Source: an uncultured Marmoricola sp.
GTDB taxonomy: Bacteria > Actinomycetota > Actinomycetes > Propionibacteriales > Nocardioidaceae
Length of the DNA: 14,174 nt
Direction: 5' to 3'
NCBI RefSeq assembly: GCF_943913695.1
Contig: NZ_CALTZE010000101.1
Location: forward strand, 1-14,174
This document shows positions 5,674-12,492 of the stretch, in pieces. Position 1 is the stretch's first letter. Each line of letters begins with the position of its first letter. The translations under genes were made by a program, and so were the position numbers. The notes beneath the pieces were generated by a model. The model did no database searches, had not been told where the DNA came from, and saw only the letters and a program-made list of their open reading frames with translations.

Positions 5674-6255
5674 TCAGGCGTTCCAGCGCGCTATCGCCGG
5701 CGACTCCCGCTCCCAGGCCAGCGTCGAGACGGTGGCGGTGCCGAGCAGGAAGTGGCGACCGGACTCCGCCGGCAGCCCGAGCCAGCGAGCGGCCAGCACG
5801 CGCGAGGCGTGCCCGTGGCTGAAGACGAGGGTGCGCCCGTCGATCGCGCGCGCCCGCTGGACGACGCGGTCGAGGCGGGCCGCCACCTCGGCCCCGGTCT
5901 CGCCACCGGGGCAGGGGTGCGACCAAACCGTCCAGCCGGGCACGGTCTCCCGGATCTCGGGGGTGGTGATGCCCTCGTAGTCGCCGTAGGCCCACTCCAC
6001 GAGGTCGTCATCGACCTCGGGGTGCTCGAAGCCGGCGAGCTGCGCCGTGCGCACCGCGCGCAGGCGGGGGCTGCTCAGCACGAGGTCGAAGTCGGCCGGG
6101 TCGAGCCGCTCGGCCAGCGTGCGGGCCACCCGCTCGCCCTCCTCGGTGAGGTCGAGGTCGGTGGTCGAGGTGTGGCGCCCGTCGCGGCTCCACTCGGTCT
6201 CACCGTGCCGCACGACCCACAGCTCGCTGCCGGGCCCCTCGCTCGAGGAGCTCAC
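5674..6255 (-). CDS. Histidine phosphatase (phosphoglycerate mutase-like)
   Basis: This 193-residue protein is of the RHG histidine phosphatase superfamily. It has RHGETEW (16-22), with His17 as the expected phospho-acceptor, Arg16 and Arg64 (SSPRLRA), the proton donor Glu87 (VEWAYGDYEG) and the second histidine His147 (FSHGHASRV). It is too short and differently patterned for a glycolytic dPGM, and matches the acid phosphatase type represented by M. tuberculosis Rv3214 (Gpm2), which occupies the same neighbourhood (from memory). The substrate is unknown. I chose the GTG at 6255 because its first bases overlap the TGA of the upstream MaoC gene (GTGA), a standard translational-coupling arrangement, and because homologues begin about 10-15 residues before RHG. 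The frame continues open upstream but there overlaps MaoC coding sequence. Confidence 0.88.
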   Translation of the reverse strand: MSSSSEGPGSELWVVRHGETEWSRDGRHTSTTDLDLTEEGERVARTLAERLDPADFDLVLSSPRLRAVRTAQLAGFEHPEVDDDLVEWAYGDYEGITTPEIRETVPGWTVWSHPCPGGETGAEVAARLDRVVQRARAIDGRTLVFSHGHASRVLAARWLGLPAESGRHFLLGTATVSTLAWERESPAIARWNA

Positions 6256-6797
6256 GTGTCGGCGCGCCCGTGACCTCGCCCGGGCCAGTTCTTGTCGGGC
6301 TGCGGCACCGGTCGCCCGGGCTGCTCGCCGCCGCGCGCCTCGAGGTAGCTCTGCTTGGGCACCATCACCTTGCGGCGGAACAGGCACACGACCTTGCCGT
6401 CCTGGTTGTAGCCGATCGTCTCGACGTGCACCACGCCGCGGTCGTCCTTCGACTTCGACTCCCACTTGTCGAGCACGGTGGTCTCGCCGTAGAGGGTGTC
6501 GCCGTGGAAGGTCGGCGCCACGTGGCGCAGCGACTCGATCTCCAGGTTGGCGATCGCCTTGCCCGAGATGTCGGGCACGCTCATGCCCAGCAGGATCGAG
6601 TAGACGTAGTTGCCGACCACGACGTTCTTGCCGAACTGCGTGGTCTCCTCGGCGTAGTGCGCGTCGAGGTGCAACGGGTGGTGGTTCATGGTGAGCAGGC
6701 AGAAGAGGTGGTCGTCCGCCTCAGTCACCGTCTTGCCGGGCCAGTGCTGGTAGGTCGCACCGACCTCGAACTCCTCGTAGCTGCGTCCGAACTGCAT
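6252..6797 (-). CDS. MaoC-like hot-dog acyl-CoA hydratase/dehydratase
   Basis: The 181-residue protein has a single MaoC-type hot-dog domain and closely resembles the MaoC proteins next to ethylmalonyl-CoA pathway genes in Streptomyces (recalled, not searched). These are proposed to hydrate mesaconyl-CoA-type substrates. The hydratase motif D-x-N-P-x-H appears as N38-H39-H40-P41-L42-H43: the histidine is kept but the usual Asp and Asn are replaced. Other family stretches are FGKNVVVGNY (55-64), SGKAIANLEIESLRHVAPTF (78-97) and GDTLYGETTVLDKW (99-112). The last 25 residues (Gly/Pro/Arg-rich) are a disordered tail. The ATG at 6797 has TAGGGT 6 nt upstream and no Shine-Dalgarno. The gene overlaps the phosphatase by 4 bp. 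A terminator-like hairpin separates it from the upstream DUF5302 gene. Confidence 0.85.
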   Translation of the reverse strand: MQFGRSYEEFEVGATYQHWPGKTVTEADDHLFCLLTMNHHPLHLDAHYAEETTQFGKNVVVGNYVYSILLGMSVPDISGKAIANLEIESLRHVAPTFHGDTLYGETTVLDKWESKSKDDRGVVHVETIGYNQDGKVVCLFRRKVMVPKQSYLEARGGEQPGRPVPQPDKNWPGRGHGRADT

Positions 6798-6803
6798 GCC
6801 CGC

Positions 6804-6809
6804 ACCCTA
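6804..6809 (-). promoter_or_regulatory. -10 box (TAGGGT) of a probable leaderless promoter
   Basis: TAGGGT is followed by GCGGGC and the ATG at 6797, the same box and 6-nt spacing as for the ferritin-like gene at 1435. No convincing -35 is seen. It would drive the MaoC-phosphatase pair independently of the acyl-CoA dehydrogenase transcript. Confidence 0.5.
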
Positions 6810-6833
6810 GAGGTACGCCGCCTCACCCGGCGC

Positions 6834-6857
6834 GGGTCGTGGGATTCCTCACGACCC
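6834..6857 (-). terminator. Hairpin terminator after the DUF5302 gene
   Basis: GGGTCGTG (6834-6841) pairs with CACGACCC (6850-6857); 6842/6849 (G-T) and 6843/6848 extend the stem to a 4-base loop. On the minus strand it begins at the base after the TGA at 6858-6860. No T-run follows. It likely ends the dehydrogenase-DUF2332-DUF5302 transcript. Confidence 0.65.
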
Positions 6858-7037
6858 TCAGGAGCCGCCGCCACCCGCCTTGCGCCGGTGCATCTTGGGG
6901 GCGCCGCCCACGACCTCCGAGCCGTGGGCCTTGCCCTTGGCGTCGGCGTGGTCGTCGGGGTGCTTGGCACCCGCCTTGCGGTCCAGCGCCTCGCGCATCT
7001 TCGCCTTCAGGTCGTCGTTGGCGTGCTGGTCGGCCAT
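6858..7037 (-). CDS. DUF5302-family small protein
   Basis: This highly charged 59-residue protein starts MADQHANDDLKAKMREALDR and ends in a basic Gly-rich tail (MHRRKAGGGGS). The pattern of a short K/R/E helix, a Lys/Asp/His-rich linker and a terminal RRK matches the actinobacterial DUF5302 family; its function is unknown. I chose the ATG at 7037 over the in-frame ATG at 7070 because AAGGGA lies about 7 nt before it and homologues begin just before DELK-type helices. No membrane segment is present. It lies 81 bp downstream of the DUF2332 gene on the same strand, and its stop abuts a hairpin terminator. Confidence 0.82.
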   Translation of the reverse strand: MADQHANDDLKAKMREALDRKAGAKHPDDHADAKGKAHGSEVVGGAPKMHRRKAGGGGS

Positions 7038-7118
7038 GGTGGTCCCTTCGCTCGACGGTGGACTCCCCACCCTCTCACCGGGGCCAGCACGACAGGTAGC
7101 GCTTTTCGGGCGACCGGG

Positions 7119-8081
7119 TCACTCCCAGACCACCGGCTCACCGTGCGGGTGGGCGACGCCGAGGACCCGCTCCTGCGGCTCGCCGGGCCAGCCGCGCAGG
7201 GTCACCAGCATCTGCCGAGGTGCGTCCGGGGTGCGCCGGCCCGGCTCCATGGCGACGTGGGCGAAGGGGGCGGCCGGGGTGGCCGACGCACCGAGCTCGT
7301 CGATGCGCGCAGAGACGTCGCGCCGCTCGGCGTCGTCGAGGTACTGCCACATCACGCTGTGCCACACCACCGTCGTCACGCCCGCCCGCAGCTCGAGACC
7401 GGAGAGCAGCTCGGCGGCACCGCAGCGGCGTACGTCGACCGGGTGCTGCTGGGCGGTCTCCAGCCCGTGTCGCAGCCGCTCATGGCGCTCGGTCTGGTCG
7501 GCCCAGTTGTAGGCCGTCAGCGCCAGCCGGCCCTCCGTCGTGGTGGCGTCGATGGGGTGCGGGTCGCAGCCGAGCCGCTCGACGACGCGCAGGCCGGCGG
7601 CGAGCTCGGGGTGCACCAGGTCGGCGAGCAGGTTGAGCCCGCCGGAGGCACCCAGCTCGACCAGCCGCACGGGCAGCCGCAGCTGCAGGCGCTGCAGCCC
7701 GCCGAGCAGCGCCACCGCGCGGCCGACCTCGTTGGTCTGCGGCGGCCGGTCGAGCCGCTCGCGCACCAGGTCGGGCTCGCGCTCGAGGAGGTCCAGCACC
7801 GCCCGCGTCCCGCCTTCGGGCTCCCAGGCGCCGCCGACGCTCGGCCAGTACGCCGCCACCCCGCCCGCGCGGCGCTCCAGCACCAGGCGGTGCACGCTCC
7901 CGAGCAGGCGCAGCGCCAGCGCGCTCGGCCCGGGGTCGTGCTCGTGGCCGCGCAGCACCAGCGCCGTGGGACCGCCAACGGCGAGGTCGTCGGCCAGCCG
8001 GGAGAGCAGCTCGGCATACATCGGCGAGCCGAGCTCGCCGCACCCGCGTGCCTGCTCCCGCAGCGCCGCCTCGGCCTCCAT
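7119..8081 (-). CDS. DUF2332-family protein (methyltransferase-like fold)
   Basis: The 320-residue protein carries the DUF2332 hallmarks: QTNEVGRAVALLGGL (115-129), the glycine-rich LVELGASGGLNLL (140-152), which looks like a SAM-binding motif I of a Rossmann-fold methyltransferase, and VVWHSVMWQYL (238-248), followed by AHVAMEP and ending with a short strand (LGVAHPHGEPVVW). Methyltransferase activity is inferred from motif shape only; no substrate is known for the family. There are no signal or membrane segments. The ATG at 8081 lies 10 nt after the acyl-CoA dehydrogenase TGA, so the two are probably co-transcribed. A weak GTGGG precedes the start. A later in-frame ATG (Met21) also exists. 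Confidence 0.85.
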   Translation of the reverse strand: MEAEAALREQARGCGELGSPMYAELLSRLADDLAVGGPTALVLRGHEHDPGPSALALRLLGSVHRLVLERRAGGVAAYWPSVGGAWEPEGGTRAVLDLLEREPDLVRERLDRPPQTNEVGRAVALLGGLQRLQLRLPVRLVELGASGGLNLLADLVHPELAAGLRVVERLGCDPHPIDATTTEGRLALTAYNWADQTERHERLRHGLETAQQHPVDVRRCGAAELLSGLELRAGVTTVVWHSVMWQYLDDAERRDVSARIDELGASATPAAPFAHVAMEPGRRTPDAPRQMLVTLRGWPGEPQERVLGVAHPHGEPVVWE

Positions 8082-8091
8082 CAGCCCACGA

Positions 8092-9291
8092 TCAGCCCTT
8101 GAGGGCGTACTCCTTGAGCAGGTTGCGGCCGATGATCATCTTCTGGATGTCGGAGGTGCCCTCGCCGATGAGCATGAACTTGACCTCGCGCATCAGCCGC
8201 TCGATCTCGTACTCCTTGGAGTAGCCGTAGCCGCCGTGGATGCGGAAGGAGTCCTCGACGACCTCGTTGGCGTGCTCGGAGGCGACCATCTTGGCCATGC
8301 CGGCCTCGACGTCCATGCGCATGCCGGAGTCCTTCAGGCGCGCGGCGCGGACCATCATCGTGTGCGAGGTCTCGACCTTGGTGGCCATCTCGGCGAGCCG
8401 GAAGAGGATCGCCTGGTGCTCGGCGATCGGCTTGCCGAAGGTCTCACGCTGCTGGGCGTAGGCGACGCCGACCTCGAAGCCACGGATCGCGAGGCCGCAC
8501 GCGCGGGCGGCGACGTTGACGCGACCGACCTCGACGCCGTCCATCATCTGGAAGAAGCCCTGGCCGGGCTCGCCTCCGAGGATCTGGTCGGCGGCGATGG
8601 CGTGCCGCTCGAAGATCATCTCGGTGGTGTCGATGCCCTTGTAGCCCATCTTCTCGATCTTGCCGGGCACGGTGACGCCCTGCGCGGTCTCGCCGAAGCC
8701 CGACTCCTTCTCCACCAGGAAGGTCGTCATGTTGCGGTAGACCGAGTCGGCGCCCTCGTCGGTCTTGCACAGCACCGCGACGAGGTTGGAGGAGCCGCCG
8801 TTGGTCAGCCACATCTTCTGGCCGGTGATCTCGTAGGACCCGTCGTCCTGGCGCACCGCCTTGGTCGAGATCGCCGAGACGTCGGAGCCGAGCGAGGGCT
8901 CGCTCATGGAGAAGGCGCCGCGCACCTCACCGGTCGCCATCCGCGGCAGGTACTTCTGCTTCTGCTCGTCCGTGCCGTGGCGCATCAGCATGTAGGCGAC
9001 GATGAAGTGGGTGTTGATGACGCCGGAGACGCTCATCCAGCCGCGCGCGATCTCCTCCACGCACAGCGCGTAGGTGAGCAGCGACTCGCCGAGGCCGCCG
9101 TACTCCTCGGGGATCATCAGCCCGAAGATGCCGAGCTCCTTGAGCCCCTCGACGATCTCGGTGGGGTATTCGTCGGCGTGCTCGAGGTCGTTGGCGACCG
9201 GGATGATCTTGGCCTCGACGAACTGGTGCACCGCCTTGAGGATCTCCTCCTGCATGTCGGTGAGACCTTCGGTCTGGGCGAGACGGGCCAT
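8092..9291 (-). CDS. Acyl-CoA dehydrogenase (branched acyl-CoA type)
   Basis: This full-length, 399-residue FAD flavoprotein oxidises an acyl-CoA to the 2-enoyl-CoA, passing electrons to ETF. Family signatures are FSMSEPSLGSD (FAD/substrate loop), MWLTNGG, GVEVGRVNVAARACG, AYAQQRETFGKPI, FRIHGGYGYSKEYEIER and IGEGTSDIQK, with Glu377 at the place of the catalytic base of medium-chain acyl-CoA dehydrogenases. The start MARLAQTEGLT and the overall sequence resemble the Streptomyces enzyme found beside crotonyl-CoA carboxylase/reductase and MaoC genes, so methylsuccinyl-CoA or a similar branched acyl-CoA is a reasonable substrate guess (inference). The ATG at 9291 has a good GAGGAACC site. Upstream lie three 11-bp-spaced repeats and an inverted repeat suggesting repressor control. 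A MaoC hydratase two genes downstream could take the product. Confidence 0.93.
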   Translation of the reverse strand: MARLAQTEGLTDMQEEILKAVHQFVEAKIIPVANDLEHADEYPTEIVEGLKELGIFGLMIPEEYGGLGESLLTYALCVEEIARGWMSVSGVINTHFIVAYMLMRHGTDEQKQKYLPRMATGEVRGAFSMSEPSLGSDVSAISTKAVRQDDGSYEITGQKMWLTNGGSSNLVAVLCKTDEGADSVYRNMTTFLVEKESGFGETAQGVTVPGKIEKMGYKGIDTTEMIFERHAIAADQILGGEPGQGFFQMMDGVEVGRVNVAARACGLAIRGFEVGVAYAQQRETFGKPIAEHQAILFRLAEMATKVETSHTMMVRAARLKDSGMRMDVEAGMAKMVASEHANEVVEDSFRIHGGYGYSKEYEIERLMREVKFMLIGEGTSDIQKMIIGRNLLKEYALKG

Positions 9292-9318
9292 GGTGGTTCC
9301 TCGGGCTCTCGGGTGTGG

Positions 9319-9341
9319 CGGCGTACGTCGGAGGTACGCCG
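9319..9341. promoter_or_regulatory. Candidate operator upstream of the acyl-CoA dehydrogenase
   Basis: CGGCGTAC (9319-9326) and GTACGCCG (9334-9341) form perfect 8-bp arms with a 7-bp spacer, 28 bp before the ATG. This overlaps three direct 9-mers of form GTACGtCGG at 9323, 9334 and 9345, exactly 11 bp apart. A TetR- or GntR-type repressor site is likely by position; the regulator is not in the window. Confidence 0.5.
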
Positions 9342-9367
9342 GGGGTACGTCGGGCGGGCTGCTGCGC

Positions 9368-9395
9368 AGCGTAGGTGAGAAGCGGCGGGCGTCAC
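9368..9395 (-). promoter_or_regulatory. Candidate promoter of the acyl-CoA dehydrogenase
   Basis: On the minus strand GTGACG (9395-9390) resembles a -35 (TGAC core) and, after 16 bp, TACGCT (9373-9368) resembles a -10. The start point would be near 9361, placing the operator-like repeats about 20-40 bp downstream of it. Confidence 0.4.
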
Positions 9396-9428
9396 ATGAG
9401 CAATGTCACTCCCGCCCCGGGCGCTGAG

Positions 9429-9434
9429 TAGGCT
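9429..9434 (+). promoter_or_regulatory. -10 box (TAGGCT) of a probable leaderless promoter
   Basis: TAGGCT lies 8 nt before the GTG at 9443 with no purine-rich ribosome site between. No strong -35 is seen at the expected place (about 9406-9411). Confidence 0.45.
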
Positions 9435-9442
9435 CACCGACC

Positions 9443-10687
9443 GTGAGCACCACCCCCACCCGCGTCTTCGCCGCCCGGCTGGCCGGCCTGCCGGTCTTCG
9501 ACCCGTCGGGCGACCAGGTCGGCAAGGTGCGCGACGTCGTGGTGGTGCTGCGACCGGGCGGGCGGCAGCCGCGCGTGGTGGGGCTGGTCGTCGAGGTCTT
9601 CGGCCGGCGCCAGATCTTCGCGCCCATGACCCGCGTGACGGCCGTCGACGCCGGCCAGGTGATCACCACGGGCCTGCTCAACATGCGTCGCTTCGAGAAG
9701 CGCGCCAGCGAGACCCTCGTGATGCAGCACCTGCTCGACCGGCGGGTGCGCATCGCCAGCAGCGGCGTCGTCGGCACCGTCTTCGACGTCGCGATGGAGC
9801 AGACCCGCACCCGCGACTGGGCGCTGAGCCGCGTCGCGGTCACCGAGGGCGCTCGCGGCTTCCGGCGCCGCGCGCAGACGCACGTGGTGGAGTGGGACGA
9901 CGTCGAGGGCATGATGGACCGCCCCGCGCAGCAGGGCGCCGAGCACCTCGCCGCCTCGCTCGCCGACCTGCGACCGGCCGACGCCGCCAACGTGCTGCAC
10001 GACCTCGCCCCCGACCGCCGCCGCGAAGTGGTCGCCGAGCTCGACGACGAGCGGCTCGCGCGGGTGCTGGAGGAGATGCCCGACGAGGACCAGGTCGAGG
10101 TGCTCGAGCACCTCGACAACGAGCGCGCCGCCGACGTGCTGGAGGAGATGTCGGCCGACGACGCCGCCGACCTGATCGCCGACCTCCCGCCGGAGACCGC
10201 GCAGGAGCTGCTCGAGCTGATGGAGCACGAGGACGCCGCCTCGGTGCGCCGGCTGATGGTCTACGGCGAGGAGACCGCCGGCGGCATGATGACCCCCGAG
10301 CCGGTGATCCTGCCCCCCGACGCCACCGTCGCCGAGGCCCTCGCCCGGGTGCGCGCCGAGCAGCTCACCCCCTCCCTCGCGGCGCTGGTGCACGTGTGCC
10401 GCCCGCCGCTGGAGACCCCGACGGGCAAGCTGCTCGGCATCGCCCACATCCAGCGGCTGCTGCGCGAGCCCCCCTCCTCCCTGGTCGCCGGGGCGCTGGA
10501 CACCTCGATCGACTACCTGCGCCCCGAGGCCACGCTGGAGGACGTCGCGACCTTCCTCGCGACCTACAACCTCGTCGCGGCGCCGGTGGTCGACGACGAC
10601 GGCCGCCTGCTCGGCACGGTCGCGGTCGACGACCTGCTCGACCACCTGCTGCCCGAGGGCTGGCGCGACGCGAACGCCGGGGCGTGA
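9443..10687 (+). CDS. PRC-barrel / MgtE-N / CBS cytosolic protein
   Basis: The 414-residue protein has three recognisable parts. A PRC-barrel-like N-terminus (about 8-80: LAGLPVFDPSGDQVGKVRDV) comes first. An MgtE intracellular N-domain superhelix (about 165-270) follows, with repeated helical units such as ARVLEEMPDEDQVEVLEHLD and ADVLEEMSADDAADLIADLP. A CBS pair (about 283-405, opening with MMTPEPVILPPDATVAEAL) ends it. The channel-forming transmembrane domain of MgtE is absent, so it is not itself a Mg2+ transporter although such proteins are often named so. The acidic MgtE-N and CBS domains suggest Mg2+ or nucleotide sensing (inference). The start is GTG at 9443 behind a TAGGCT box. It runs into the DUF1003 gene with a 4-bp gap, and the DUF1003 protein may be its membrane partner. 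Rv1232c of M. tuberculosis appears to be the counterpart. Confidence 0.88.
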   Translation: MSTTPTRVFAARLAGLPVFDPSGDQVGKVRDVVVVLRPGGRQPRVVGLVVEVFGRRQIFAPMTRVTAVDAGQVITTGLLNMRRFEKRASETLVMQHLLDRRVRIASSGVVGTVFDVAMEQTRTRDWALSRVAVTEGARGFRRRAQTHVVEWDDVEGMMDRPAQQGAEHLAASLADLRPADAANVLHDLAPDRRREVVAELDDERLARVLEEMPDEDQVEVLEHLDNERAADVLEEMSADDAADLIADLPPETAQELLELMEHEDAASVRRLMVYGEETAGGMMTPEPVILPPDATVAEALARVRAEQLTPSLAALVHVCRPPLETPTGKLLGIAHIQRLLREPPSSLVAGALDTSIDYLRPEATLEDVATFLATYNLVAAPVVDDDGRLLGTVAVDDLLDHLLPEGWRDANAGA

Positions 10688-10691
10688 GGCG

Positions 10692-11303
10692 ATGACCGAG
10701 CGCAGCAGGCCCGACCGCACCCGCGCCGAGCGGGCCACCGCCGAGCGCCGCGGCCCCCGCCTGGACACGCCGCTCGACCCGCGGCGCACGCTGCGGCGCC
10801 CCCACATGGACCAGGACGCCTTCGGCAGCTTCGCGGAGAACTTCGCGCGCTTCATGGGCACCGCGCGGTTCCTGCTCTACATGACGGCCTTCGTCGTCTT
10901 CTGGATCCTGTGGAACGCCATGGCTCCCAGCGCGCTGCGCTTCGACGACTACCCGTTCATCTTCCTGACCCTGATGCTCAGCCTGCAGGCGTCGTACGCC
11001 GCCCCGCTGATCCTGCTCGCGCAGAACAGGCAGGAGGTCCGCGACCGCGTCGTCAACGAGCAGGACCGGCAGGCCAACGCCCGGGCGCACGCCGACATGG
11101 AGTTCCTCGCCCGAGAGGTGGCCTCGCTGCGGATGGCGGTCGGCGAGGTCGCCACCCGCGACTTCCTGCGCTCGGAGCTGCGCAACCTCGTCGAGGAGCT
11201 CGCGCCCGAGGATGACCCGGACGACGACGCCGACGACCCGCGCGCCGAGCGCGACCGCCCCGACCCCCCGGGCTCGCGCCGGACACCGGGTCCGCGGGCC
11301 TGA
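10692..11303 (+). CDS. DUF1003 membrane protein
   Basis: The 203-residue protein has a basic, disordered N-terminus (1-40), two transmembrane helices (about 58-76, RFLLYMTAFVVFWILWN; about 88-110, FIFLTLMLSLQASYAAPLIL) and a cytoplasmic coiled helix opening with the family motif AQNRQ (110-114). An acidic-to-charged tail follows (about 190-203 rich in Arg/Pro). This is the DUF1003 layout; the function is unknown. The ATG at 10692 is 4 nt after the stop of the upstream gene with GAGGCG overlapping that stop, indicating tight translational coupling. An internal Met39 is a less likely alternative start. The constant pairing with an MgtE-N/CBS protein suggests a membrane-anchored ion or stress sensor, but that is inference only. 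Confidence 0.87.
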   Translation: MTERSRPDRTRAERATAERRGPRLDTPLDPRRTLRRPHMDQDAFGSFAENFARFMGTARFLLYMTAFVVFWILWNAMAPSALRFDDYPFIFLTLMLSLQASYAAPLILLAQNRQEVRDRVVNEQDRQANARAHADMEFLAREVASLRMAVGEVATRDFLRSELRNLVEELAPEDDPDDDADDPRAERDRPDPPGSRRTPGPRA

Positions 11304-11304
11304 T

Positions 11305-11324
11305 CCGCCCCGTACGCTGGGCGG
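11305..11324 (+). promoter_or_regulatory. Probable leaderless promoter of mrp within a small inverted repeat
   Basis: TACGCT (11313-11318) is a -10-like box 7 nt before the mrp ATG at 11326. It lies in the loop of the inverted repeat CCGCCC (11305-11310) / GGGCGG (11319-11324), which starts right after the DUF1003 stop codon. The repeat might be a weak terminator for upstream transcription or simply G/C-rich chance. Confidence 0.4.
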
Positions 11325-11325
11325 C

Positions 11326-12486
11326 ATGGCTTCCCCTGACACCGACCAGATCAGGGCTGCGCTCGCGCGCGTGAACGACCCCGAGATCAAGCGGCCCATC
11401 ACCGACCTCGGCATGGTCGACGACGTCCGCGTCGAGGGCGGCGAGGTGACCGTCCGCGTGCTGCTCACCGTGGCCGGCTGCCCGATGAAGGACACCATCA
11501 CCCGCGACGTCACCAAGGAGGTCGGCGCGCTGCCCGGCGTGAGCGGCGTCCACGTCGACCTCGGCGTGATGACCCAGGAGCAGCGGGCCGGCCTGCAGGA
11601 GCAGCTCCGCGGCGGGCAGGCCCAGCGCGAGATCCCCTTCGCCCAGCCCGGCAGCCTGACCAAGGTGCTCGCCATCGCCTCCGGCAAGGGCGGCGTCGGC
11701 AAGAGCTCGGTCACGGTCAACCTCGCCACCGCGATGGCCAAGCAGGGCCTCAAGGTCGGCATCGTCGACGCCGACATCTACGGCCACTCGGTGCCGGCGA
11801 TGCTCGGTGTGGCCGACACCCGCCCGACGCAGGTCGAGGACCTGATCATGCCCGTCCCGACGCCCAGCGGGGTCTCGGTGATCAGCATCGGCATGCTCAA
11901 GCCCCGGCGCGACCAGGTGGTCGCCTGGCGCGGCCCGATGCTCGACCGGGCACTGGTGCAGATGCTCGCCGACGTCTACTGGGGCGACCTCGACACGCTG
12001 CTGCTCGACCTCCCGCCCGGCACCGGCGACGTCGCGATCTCGCTCGGCCAGCACCTGCCCAACGCCGAGGTCGTGGTCGTGACCACCCCGCAGGAGGCCG
12101 CCACCGAGGTCGCCGAGCGCGCCGGCACGATGGCCTCGATGATGCACCAGCGCGTCGTCGGGGTGATCGAGAACATGTCCTACCTGCCGTGCCCCCACTG
12201 CGCCGCCGAGGGCCGCGAGCACCGGCTGGAGATCTTCGGCTCGGGCGGCGGCGAGCGGGTGGCCGCCACCCTGGGGGCCCGCTTCGGCTACGACGTGCCG
12301 CTGCTCGGGCAGGTGCCGATCGAGGTGAGCCTGCGCGAGGGCGGCGACGCCGGCAAGCCGGTCGTCGAGTCCGACCCCACGGCCCCCGGCGCGCAGGTGC
12401 TCACCCGCGTGGCCGAGCGGCTCACCTCGCGCGGCCGAGGCCTGGCCGGCATGCAGCTCGGCCTCTCCCCCACGGCGAAGGGCTGA
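11326..12486 (+). CDS. mrp: Mrp/ApbC-type Fe-S cluster carrier ATPase
   Basis: This 386-residue P-loop ATPase delivers [4Fe-4S] clusters to apoproteins in the cytoplasm. The N-terminal MIP18/DUF59 domain (about 5-95) includes DPEIKRPITDLGMV and the family Cys52 in AGCPMKD. The Mrp ATPase domain has Walker A SGKGGVGKSS (119-128), VDADIYGHSVP (147-157), LDLPPGTGDV (227-236) and NMSY, and the bridging-cluster motif CPHC (289-292). All are intact. The ATG at 11326 follows the TACGCT box by 7 nt, and DPEI near residue 20 is where homologues put it. It is followed after 6 bp by tatB, so the two are probably co-transcribed. The mrp-tatB-htrA neighbourhood is conserved in M. tuberculosis (Rv1229c, Rv1224, Rv1223). 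Confidence 0.96.
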   Translation: MASPDTDQIRAALARVNDPEIKRPITDLGMVDDVRVEGGEVTVRVLLTVAGCPMKDTITRDVTKEVGALPGVSGVHVDLGVMTQEQRAGLQEQLRGGQAQREIPFAQPGSLTKVLAIASGKGGVGKSSVTVNLATAMAKQGLKVGIVDADIYGHSVPAMLGVADTRPTQVEDLIMPVPTPSGVSVISIGMLKPRRDQVVAWRGPMLDRALVQMLADVYWGDLDTLLLDLPPGTGDVAISLGQHLPNAEVVVVTTPQEAATEVAERAGTMASMMHQRVVGVIENMSYLPCPHCAAEGREHRLEIFGSGGGERVAATLGARFGYDVPLLGQVPIEVSLREGGDAGKPVVESDPTAPGAQVLTRVAERLTSRGRGLAGMQLGLSPTAKG

Positions 12487-12492
12487 CCTCTC

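Noticed and set aside
6270..9378. Two + strand open frames of over 600 codons across the minus-strand gene block
   Set aside because: Antisense shadows of well-recognised genes (MaoC, DUF2332, acyl-CoA dehydrogenase); no family resemblance of their own.
9391..9409. GTCAC repeated around ATGAGCAAT, resembling a CRP-type site
   Set aside because: The halves are direct rather than inverted repeats and the inverted part is only 4 bp; more likely promoter -35 sequence.
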